From a virus: a stretch of DNA of 47,370 bases. The stretch spans positions 1 to 47,370 of IMG/VR virus record IMGVR_UViG_3300025913_000010, one strand, 5' to 3'. Position numbers and translations under genes: made by a program. The notes below the pieces were generated by a model. That model made no database searches, was not told where the DNA came from, and saw only the letters and a list, made by a program, of their open reading frames with translations. Below, in pieces: positions 40,999 through 47,370 of this stretch (within the stretch, counting starts at the first letter, position 1; the number at the start of each line of letters is the position of its first letter).

Positions 40999-41287
40999 TT
41001 CATCAGTTGACACACTATTTTTGTTCAATGCCAATGATTAACGATAATGATAAGGCTACGAATGATGGGTTATATTTAGTTGCTTCTGTAAGTCATTCAT
41101 TATCATAGTATTAATATACGATAAACAATGTGTAAGGAATTATTACACATATGTCTGATTGGTTTACAGTCTTGTTAAGAAACAATAAGGGTACGGCATT
41201 CGCTTATCCATATACCGTCTCATAGAAATTTCACACAATATAAATAAATATAATTGACGTTTAATCAAATAGTGTTAATGTTATTAT
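40999..41287 (+). other. 289-bp AT-rich gap between terminase small subunit and HNH gene
   Basis: No convincing gene (a 24-codon frame at 41151 is too weak). Contains ATGATAA/TTATCAT and a TGTGTAA...TTACACA hairpin near 41130-41150. Possibly a packaging or regulatory site, or scar from HNH insertion. Confidence 0.4.
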
Positions 41288-41824
41288 ATGAATACGGTTT
41301 TTAAACGCGGAAGGCCATTTGGCACATTTAAGGGCAAATATCCTCGTCGTCCCGGTGGGCGCTCTACTATGATGTTTTCAAGGTGGGTAAATATGATTCG
41401 CAGATGCCACAGTCCAACATCAGCGCAATGGAAAGATTATGGCGGCAGAGGCATTACTGTGTGTGACAGGTGGCGAGGGAAATATGGATTTGATAATTTT
41501 TATGACGACATGGGGCTTTGTCCTAATGGGCTGACCATTGAGCGGATAGACAACAACCTTGGCTATTCACCGGAGAACTGCAAATGGGCAACATGGAAAG
41601 AACAATGTGCAAACAAAAGGCGTCATGGAATAGAGCGAAACCCAAACAGCTTAATGAGCAAGGCAAGGGCGGCAGGGCTTAGATATGGATTGGTTTATTA
41701 CAGAATAAAAAGATTTGGGTGGACTGAGGAAGAAGCATTGAAGACTCCAATTCAGCGCAGGGGGCGACCAGTTGGCTGGCAAAAAAACAAACCCGACTTG
41801 CAAAAAAATTTCAAACCTATATAA
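41288..41824 (+). CDS. HNH-type endonuclease (YGGRGI family)
   Basis: A 178-aa protein with the pattern W-x-x-M...C...YGGRGI (51-56)...ERIDNN (85-90), [10 protein letters not shown] (93-102) and Q...NKRR, characteristic of a widespread phage homing-type nuclease. RGRP AT-hook-like motifs lie near both ends (residues 7-10 and about 157-160). It separates the small and large terminase genes, a favoured homing site. Confidence 0.8.
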   Translation: MNTVFKRGRPFGTFKGKYPRRPGGRSTMMFSRWVNMIRRCHSPTSAQWKDYGGRGITVCDRWRGKYGFDNFYDDMGLCPNGLTIERIDNNLGYSPENCKWATWKEQCANKRRHGIERNPNSLMSKARAAGLRYGLVYYRIKRFGWTEEEALKTPIQRRGRPVGWQKNKPDLQKNFKPI

Positions 41825-41833
41825 AACCTAGTT

Positions 41834-43303
41834 GTGGCTAAAATAAAACCCATTCCAGAAGCGGAGCGGTTGTATCGTGAATACTTGGCCCTTGGTTGGG
41901 ACATAGGCTGCCCCACCGACCAAATAAATAATTTCTTCAATGCCCAGATGTTTCTGCAACCAAAACAACTGGAAATGGCGGCGGCGGCACGCCGATGCGA
42001 TATAGAAGGAAATCCATCGGCGGTAGGCGTGGGGGGTGCGCGTGGCGGTGGGAAATCGGCTTGGATGTTCGCTCAAGTGTGTTTGGATGATTGCCAGCGA
42101 TATCATGGGTTAAAATTCTTGTTGCTCCGTAAATCAGCCACGGCATTGCGCGAGCAGATACGCGATTTGCTTTTAAAGACGTGCAAAAGCATTGACTACA
42201 ATTACAGGGAACAGGCCGGAATAGTAGAATTTCCAAAAACAGGCTCGTTCATCATCATCAAGCACTTTAAGGATGAGCAGAACATTTCAGACTTTCTCGG
42301 ACAAGAATATGACGGCATCGCCATTGAAGAATTGACGACGCTCACCTTTGACAAATGGAAAAACCTGATGACGTGTTTGCGTACCAGCAAGCCGGGATGG
42401 AGGCCAAGATTTTACGGGGCTTGGAATTGGGGCGGAATAGGCCATGCTTGGGTTAAGAAAGTGTTTTATGACCCGTGGGAAGAAAATCGGCAGACAGATA
42501 CATTTTACATCAAGGCCACGGTTCACGACAACAGCCATGTGAACAAGGAGAACAAGCGCATCTTGGAGACGCTTACAGGTTGGAAATATAAAAGCTGGTA
42601 TCTTGGAGACCCCCACTTTCAAGCGGGACAATTCTTTACTAACTGGAATGAAGATGCCCATACCTATCCGAACAAGGATTTTTCATTTGATGAACGAAAA
42701 GCAATTGCTTGGTATGGCTCGCTAGATTATGGCTTCGCTCATCCAACTGCGATGCACTTGCATTGTAAAGACTCATTTGGAAATTCTTATACGGTTGACG
42801 AGGAACATCACAAGGAAACTTTGATTTCTGAACATGCTGAAAACTTCAAGGCAATGTGCCGTCGTCACGGGTTGCAACTTTCAGACTTAACATCAATCGT
42901 GGCGGGCAAGGATTGTTTCAGCCGGAAGCAGGACGGGCGCACCATAGCAATGGACTATGAAGATTGTGGAATTGACCTTACGCCTGCGGAGATTGACCGC
43001 GTTAACGCATGGGCCGTCATGCAGCAAAAACTTGGAGACATTGAAAAAGGAATCAGGCCAACGTGGTTCATTCATAAAAAATGCGTTAATTTGATTGCAC
43101 AGATACCAATGGCGCAACACCATGAAACGCGGGTTGGCGATATTCAAAAGATGAACGCAGACGAGGAGGGGGACGGCGGTGATGACGCACTTGAATCCGC
43201 ACGAAATTACATCGCCACTGATTCAACTAGCGGGGTTATGCGATTTGCCGCCCCGATTAGCTACACAGGATTTCAGGGCGTACTAATGAACGCTGGCAGC
43301 TAA
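41834..43303 (+). CDS. terL: Terminase large subunit
   Basis: A 489-aa packaging ATPase-nuclease starting at GTG 41834. Walker A GGARGGGKS (67-75), Walker B YDGIAIEE (159-166), and a nuclease domain with SLDYGFAHP (D298) and the late acidic motif GGDDALESARNYI. It cuts and pumps phage DNA into proheads. Confidence 0.92.
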   Translation: MAKIKPIPEAERLYREYLALGWDIGCPTDQINNFFNAQMFLQPKQLEMAAAARRCDIEGNPSAVGVGGARGGGKSAWMFAQVCLDDCQRYHGLKFLLLRKSATALREQIRDLLLKTCKSIDYNYREQAGIVEFPKTGSFIIIKHFKDEQNISDFLGQEYDGIAIEELTTLTFDKWKNLMTCLRTSKPGWRPRFYGAWNWGGIGHAWVKKVFYDPWEENRQTDTFYIKATVHDNSHVNKENKRILETLTGWKYKSWYLGDPHFQAGQFFTNWNEDAHTYPNKDFSFDERKAIAWYGSLDYGFAHPTAMHLHCKDSFGNSYTVDEEHHKETLISEHAENFKAMCRRHGLQLSDLTSIVAGKDCFSRKQDGRTIAMDYEDCGIDLTPAEIDRVNAWAVMQQKLGDIEKGIRPTWFIHKKCVNLIAQIPMAQHHETRVGDIQKMNADEEGDGGDDALESARNYIATDSTSGVMRFAAPISYTGFQGVLMNAGS

Positions 43304-43533
43304 GGTTTTTTCACCTTTTCCAACGTAGTCCCCGAAAGCGTTTTCCTTTCAACGCCAAGGAACTTGTAAAGTTCTTCAAATCTTTTGTGGATTTCTGTTC
43401 CGTGGTAAGTTCCAATTTTTACGGCACCAAACATTGAAAATGGCCGGAACTCATAGGCATGGAACAGGTTTTTAAGCCCTTCAATTTCAGACTCAAGTTC
43501 GCCAACTCTTTTCCTCAATTCATGGTCTTTCAT
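43300..43533 (-). CDS. Coiled-coil protein (77 aa)
   Basis: A 77-aa protein with a charged N-terminal helix (KDHELRKRVGELESEIEGLK). It overlaps the end of the large terminase gene by 4 bp in the opposite direction. Confidence 0.55.
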   Translation of the reverse strand: MKDHELRKRVGELESEIEGLKNLFHAYEFRPFSMFGAVKIGTYHGTEIHKRFEELYKFLGVERKTLSGTTLEKVKKP

Positions 43534-43904
43534 AGTTTAATCGGTTTTATTTTTGACCGCTCTTTCTTCACATGCCTAGTGATTTGCGCTTTCTTTGCTC
43601 TTACCGAGTCAGGGGTCTCTTGCATACCATAATTTTTGTCCAGCCTCTCAATCTCAAACCGCTTAACGTGAGGTCTGGCTTCTGGAATCATATAAAAATC
43701 ACGGTACACCCATCCTCGTTCGCGTGAGTAAGCCCACCAAGTAGGATTTCCAGTGCCGTCTTCGTAAGCCGAAAAATCTTGTGTTGTGTCATCGGTGAAA
43801 AGTTTCATTCCGCAGTTATGACAGTTGCCGGGAACAAACTTGCGCCGAACACCGCAGCCGGGGCAGCGGTTTTTCGCATGCATTAAAATATAATCCCCAC
43901 TCAT
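43530..43904 (-). CDS. Zinc-ribbon protein (124 aa)
   Basis: A 124-aa protein with RCPGCGVRRKF and GNCHNCGMKLF, a zinc ribbon, then an aromatic middle and a Lys/Arg-rich end (ITRHVKKERSKIKPIK). Possibly binds DNA or RNA. Confidence 0.65.
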   Translation of the reverse strand: MSGDYILMHAKNRCPGCGVRRKFVPGNCHNCGMKLFTDDTTQDFSAYEDGTGNPTWWAYSRERGWVYRDFYMIPEARPHVKRFEIERLDKNYGMQETPDSVRAKKAQITRHVKKERSKIKPIKL

Positions 43905-44074
43905 TCAACCTCCAATTTCAATGTTGCTTTCCCACCTAAATCCATTTTCTGAAACTGTTCGCTGGTGATGGGAATATCCATTTCGTAGCCGTTATCGGGT
44001 TTAAATCTTGCAAAGAATCCTTCGCCGTCCTGATATACGCCCAGAAGTTTTCCGGTTAGGGTGATTAGTTTCAT
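43901..44074 (-). CDS. 57-aa small beta-barrel-like protein
   Basis: A 57-aa protein with strands (ITLTGKLLGVYQDGEGFFAR). Overlaps both neighbours by 4 bp. Confidence 0.55.
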   Translation of the reverse strand: MKLITLTGKLLGVYQDGEGFFARFKPDNGYEMDIPITSEQFQKMDLGGKATLKLEVE

Positions 44075-44253
44075 TTGAAAATAAGTTTAACGGGTGCCGA
44101 TTTGGTTAAAACAAAACTGGCGATTATTTTGCCGTCTTTAAATTCACCTTTTGGTTGCTCGGCTGGCTCACAAGAAAATACTTCAAGTTTGCATTTAAGC
44201 TCTTTTATCTTTCCCTTGTCATCCACATAGAAGGCTTTCGCTGTGGATTTCAT
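44071..44253 (-). CDS. 60-aa hypothetical protein
   Basis: A 60-aa protein from ATG 44253 with alternating charged strands. Stop overlaps the next ATG. Confidence 0.5.
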   Translation of the reverse strand: MKSTAKAFYVDDKGKIKELKCKLEVFSCEPAEQPKGEFKDGKIIASFVLTKSAPVKLIFK

Positions 44254-44432
44254 TTCAAAAACCCTTTGTTCAATCGGAAACACTCGCGGATATTGGCATT
44301 AACATATTTGTGACACAAAATTTTTTCGTGCCAATAATTGAAGATTGAACGGTTTGATAGAATGGAATAATCATCCATCCATCTTTGAAATGAATTGTGC
44401 TGCGATTCCCCATAAGCACAATTGAAACACAA
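44250..44432 (-). CDS. 60-aa hypothetical protein
   Basis: A 60-aa protein with three or four Cys (CFNCAYG, ILCHKY, ECFRL). Stop overlaps the next start (ATGA). Confidence 0.45.
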   Translation of the reverse strand: MCFNCAYGESQHNSFQRWMDDYSILSNRSIFNYWHEKILCHKYVNANIRECFRLNKGFLK

Positions 44433-44458
44433 TCTTGAAATTATGCAAGAAAAATCGG

Positions 44459-45058
44459 CTAGATTTCATAGTGCCAAAGAGGTAAATGTTTCCAGTTTTT
44501 ACGCCTCTTTATGAATCCAACAGCAGTTTGATTTATTCCAAATTGCCTTGCGATAACCTCTTGAACCACTCCATTTTCAAGCAACGCCCTGATTTTGTGA
44601 ACCTTGCACTCGGTTAGCTTCGATGCGCCGTGATTTTCGCCCCTAGGAATCATATATGGCTTTGTGTTAGCTCCGTTAAACACTCCCTTAGCGCACCGAC
44701 ATTTTCTTATCTTGTCTGCCATGTTGTCTTTTTCGGTGCCTAGGAAAAGATGGTTTGGATTACAGCAACGCGGGTTGTCGCATTTGTGGCAAACATCAAG
44801 TGCGCCAATAGGCCCGCAGAAAATCCTATAAGAAAGCCTATGCGATGTGGTGTTTTGATGATTTACCGAAAACTGCCCATACCCACGGTTATTAAGTCCA
44901 TTTTCTTCCCATTCCCAACAATTTCCCAATTCGGGCGTGTGCGGCATGATTTTTCCGCTGAAATTTATGCGGCTTAGAAAAACAAAGAATTGCCTGCGCG
45001 AAAGAGGCTTGATTTTATCGGGACGACCAACGAGGATGGGTGTAGCGGATTCATTCAT
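44459..45058 (-). CDS. HNH_3-type endonuclease with C-terminal helix-turn-helix
   Basis: A 199-aa protein from ATG 45058. Its HNH_3 core has LGNCWEWEENGLNNRGYGQF, TSHRLSYRIFCGPIG, DVCHKCDNPRCCNPNHLFLG; the C-terminus is a helix-turn-helix (VVQEVIARQFGINQTAVGFI). It is a paralogue of the gene at 33085-33555 and lies in the - strand island between terminase and portal. Confidence 0.85.
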   Translation of the reverse strand: MNESATPILVGRPDKIKPLSRRQFFVFLSRINFSGKIMPHTPELGNCWEWEENGLNNRGYGQFSVNHQNTTSHRLSYRIFCGPIGALDVCHKCDNPRCCNPNHLFLGTEKDNMADKIRKCRCAKGVFNGANTKPYMIPRGENHGASKLTECKVHKIRALLENGVVQEVIARQFGINQTAVGFIKRRKNWKHLPLWHYEI

Positions 45059-45177
45059 ATTCACAGTATGTTTGGTTTCGTTAAACTGGGGGCGATGTTT
45101 CTGCATCGCTCTCAGTTATTTAATTATATCACACTTAGGGCTTGACGCAATCGTTAAATTATGAAACTTTAACGCTA

Positions 45178-45375
45178 ATGGCAACCGCGTCCGGCATACA
45201 AGTTTGCGCCAACAGGATTGAACAAGTGGGCGAAGATACCTTTATTATCAGCAAGTTTGGGGGTAAAATCATTAGAACAGAAATTCCATTAGGCTCAAGC
45301 CTTGTTGAGATAAATCAAGTATTTAGCAATGGCAATTTGATTGGCGTCGAGCTTATTTGCGAACCAATAAAGTAA
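45178..45375 (+). CDS. 65-aa small protein before portal
   Basis: A 65-aa beta-rich protein from ATG 45178. No family recognised. Ends 1 bp before the portal gene. Confidence 0.55.
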   Translation: MATASGIQVCANRIEQVGEDTFIISKFGGKIIRTEIPLGSSLVEINQVFSNGNLIGVELICEPIK

Positions 45376-45376
45376 A

Positions 45377-46840
45377 ATGGCTGTAAGTTTTCCAATTAGG
45401 CGCACAACCTCAAAGAAATTGGAGGTATCGGAAAAGCCATCCAATTCATTTGATCCAGTCATTGCCACTGCCCGCATAGCTCGCGACTCGGGATTGTCGC
45501 AACAGACCTACCAAGCAACCCAACTTGACGTTCAGCGCATCCAGAACGCCCTACGCGCTGCCGAACGTGGGCAAACATGGTTGATGATGACCATCATACG
45601 CGATATGTGCGCCAGCTTCCCGCATTTGATGGCTGAATGGGGGAAACGCAAGGCCGTCATTTGCGGGCAACCAATGTCATTAATTCCCGATGACCCAAAT
45701 AATCCCGATGATGTTCTGGCCTGTGAAGTTATCCGCGAAGCAATCAAGAATTGTCGCAATTGGCAGGATGGCTTGCAGCATCTTCTAGACGCCACACTTT
45801 ACCCATTAGCCGCTGCTCAAAAGGTTTTTCAGCCCATTGAAATGGCCGAGACAGGTGTAAAATTCAAGTATCTAAAGCGTTTTTATCTCAAGGAACTTGC
45901 ACCGATTAACCACCAGCTTGAATGTTACGAGGTCCCTTATCGGCCCAATATGTCAGTTGGCGCAAAGAATGACGCCACTGTTTTTGATGCTGACCAATGG
46001 GAAAGCTGGCTAAGATTTTACTCCACTGAGCCAAACGGCAGCATTGATTACACATTGCAGGATGTTTATGCGCCCAGTCCTAATGTTCATATTGTTCATC
46101 GTGGCTGTCTTTATTCTCCTACTATTCCGCCTAACTTTGGCGGGGTTATCCGTGCTATTCTATTTCTGTACCTGTTTGCAACGCAAGACCGCGATTGGTG
46201 GACATTGATGATGAGCAAATACGGGATGCCTATTCCAGTTGCAAAGGTTGATTCAAACAATGCTTTAACCATGTCGTCCATGCGTCAGGCATTGGCTCTA
46301 GGCGTACAGATTGGCGGCATTGTCATTGATAAAAAGTCTGAACTTGAATGGGGGGCGGTTGCCGGAACTGATGGCAGCAATGCCCATAAGATTTATCAGG
46401 ACTGGTGTAACAGCGAGGTTTCAAAACTTGTGGTTGGTCAGGTGACTAGCGCAAGGCCGGAAAAAGGCGGCTTGGCTGGGGGCATGGCAGAACAAGCGGA
46501 GGCTGTTAGGGATGATATTAGAACGTGGGACACTGGCAAATTATCGAATACACTTGAGACTCAACTTTTCCCTCAAATTCTAGCAATCAATGGTTATCGC
46601 GGAAGTTGCAAGGTAACTTGGGGCGGTGTTCGCCCTGAGAACATGAAGATGCTTGGGGCATCTGTTCAGCAATTCTATTCAGGCGGCATGAGGCCAACAG
46701 AAAAAGGCATACATATCATTTCGGAAAAGACTGGTATTTCCTTTGAGCGCATCCCCGATGAACTTTTGAAAAAAGGTGGCGGTGAAACCAATGCGGGCAA
46801 ACCGAGTCGAGGGAAAAACTCTAATGATGATGGAATTTGA
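45377..46840 (+). CDS. Portal protein (DUF935, Mu gp29-like)
   Basis: A 487-aa portal protein. Matches the DUF935 style: N-terminal QRIQNALRAAERGQTWLMM, ATLYPLAAAQKVFQP, and RDWWTLMMSKYGMPIPVAK. The ring-shaped dodecamer is the DNA gate of the prohead and the docking site for terminase. With DUF1320 and the virion morphogenesis gene it marks the Mu-like head module. Confidence 0.85.
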   Translation: MAVSFPIRRTTSKKLEVSEKPSNSFDPVIATARIARDSGLSQQTYQATQLDVQRIQNALRAAERGQTWLMMTIIRDMCASFPHLMAEWGKRKAVICGQPMSLIPDDPNNPDDVLACEVIREAIKNCRNWQDGLQHLLDATLYPLAAAQKVFQPIEMAETGVKFKYLKRFYLKELAPINHQLECYEVPYRPNMSVGAKNDATVFDADQWESWLRFYSTEPNGSIDYTLQDVYAPSPNVHIVHRGCLYSPTIPPNFGGVIRAILFLYLFATQDRDWWTLMMSKYGMPIPVAKVDSNNALTMSSMRQALALGVQIGGIVIDKKSELEWGAVAGTDGSNAHKIYQDWCNSEVSKLVVGQVTSARPEKGGLAGGMAEQAEAVRDDIRTWDTGKLSNTLETQLFPQILAINGYRGSCKVTWGGVRPENMKMLGASVQQFYSGGMRPTEKGIHIISEKTGISFERIPDELLKKGGGETNAGKPSRGKNSNDDGI

Positions 46841-46843
46841 TTT

Positions 46844-47104
46844 ATGGCCTCGAATTGCATTCCAACTTTATTTGGTTCAACCAGTCAAGCGTTTAAGCAG
46901 ACGAGCGTCAGGGGAGAAAGCGGGTGGTTTACGGTGCCCACCGGCTGGGCGACGAAACCGAATCCAAATAATGTTTCTGAACTAATTGTTTCGCCAAACG
47001 CCGATTTCAGTGTGCCCGTGTATTACGCCGTTCTCGATGACAGTCAGCAGTGTTATGCGTGGACTGACCTCTGGATGCAGAAGCTAATGGGAATAGGCAA
47101 CTAA
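46844..47104 (+). CDS. Hypothetical protein (86 aa)
   Basis: An 86-aa protein with two Cys and many aromatic residues (GESGWFTVPTGWATKPNP, CYAWTDLWMQKL). Unknown; likely head-associated by position. Confidence 0.6.
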   Translation: MASNCIPTLFGSTSQAFKQTSVRGESGWFTVPTGWATKPNPNNVSELIVSPNADFSVPVYYAVLDDSQQCYAWTDLWMQKLMGIGN

Positions 47105-47112
47105 TTCAAAAA

Positions 47113-47322
47113 ATGGGGAACATAAATACATCGCCTTACGTCTCAAGCCGAATAGTCGCAGAGCGTTATTTTTTTGTCAGTGTAAACACAGTAAACCGCA
47201 TGTGCCTGAATGGAGTTTTTAAATCAGCGCGAAAGATTGGAGAAGGCAAAACATCACCTTGGCAGATTTTAAGAACGGAAGTATTGGCGCATATTGCAAA
47301 AAATACGAATGAGATATATTAA
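47113..47322 (+). CDS. Small helix-turn-helix (excisionase-like) DNA-binding protein
   Basis: A 69-aa protein with the HTH_17/excisionase-type pattern SSRIVAERYFFVSVNTVNRM, then KSARKIGEG and a terminal helix. Its place between portal and protease is unusual for a regulator. The same gene's end is seen at bases 1-79 because of the circle overlap. Confidence 0.75.
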   Translation: MGNINTSPYVSSRIVAERYFFVSVNTVNRMCLNGVFKSARKIGEGKTSPWQILRTEVLAHIAKNTNEIY

Positions 47323-47370
47323 AATTTATGGCAACCATGACTGAAACCATCGAAACGAAACCAAAACTCA
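47244..47370. repeat. Right copy of 127-bp terminal direct repeat
   Basis: Identical to bases 1-127. See the left copy: most likely an assembly overlap of a circular genome of 47,243 bp. Confidence 0.95.

Noticed and set aside
41151-41225. 24-codon frame before the HNH gene
   Set aside because: Too short and without support from a ribosome-binding site or neighbours.
1-47370. Temperate lifestyle
   Set aside because: No integrase, no recognisable repressor; the excisionase-like HTH alone is not enough evidence.

Overview
The window is a complete tailed-phage genome (Caudoviricetes, siphovirus-like) recovered as a circular contig. Its first and last 127 bases are identical, so the unique circle is 47,243 bp and the gene at the right end runs into the left end. 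A full head and tail module is present (terminase, portal, protease, capsid, connectors, tail tube, tail chaperone with a -1 frameshift, tape measure, fibre). There is no sheath gene, and the tape measure is short (445 aa), so a short non-contractile tail is expected. Portal (DUF935), DUF1320 and virion-morphogenesis genes are of the Mu-like head type. The host is uncertain. Asn/Thr-rich secreted proteins and Gly-Ser-Gly-Leu-Thr-Asn fibre motifs suggest a Gram-negative, possibly Verrucomicrobiota-like host; this is inference from protein style only.

Layout. (1) 45.2-47.37 kb continuing into 0-20.2 kb, + strand: portal, small HTH protein, protease/scaffold, capsid, an FkbM methyltransferase-glycosyltransferase fusion, connectors, tail genes, a 1,492-aa fibre with a signal peptide and beta-helix region, several exported or membrane proteins (lysis candidates), DUF1353, metallophosphoesterase. 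This block ends at a strong bidirectional terminator near 20.3 kb. (2) 20.3-34.6 kb, - strand early region: many small overlapping genes, a DnaN-like sliding clamp, a VRR-NUC nuclease, zinc-ribbon proteins, an HNH endonuclease and an octapeptide-repeat protein. A 2,141-bp IS1595-family element (transposase plus DUF3800 cargo and a 48-aa companion) sits here with intact 24-bp inverted repeats and an 8-bp target duplication; it splits a secreted-protein gene that can be rebuilt exactly. (3) 34.9-38.8 kb, + strand: small genes of mostly unknown role, with an HNH remnant. (4) 38.8-43.3 kb, + strand: HNH genes, two strongly structured non-coding segments, small and large terminase. (5) 43.3-45.1 kb, - strand island of small genes and another HNH, between terminase and portal.

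The phage encodes a sliding clamp but no recognisable polymerase, primase or helicase, so it probably uses the host replisome. No integrase, recognisable repressor or recognisable endolysin was found. The items most worth a second look are the structured RNA at about 39.67-39.90 kb beside an HNH gene, the interleaved (pseudoknot-type) stems in front of that HNH gene, the IS1595/DUF3800 insertion, the exported proteins in the virion module, and the 24-bp coding minisatellite.
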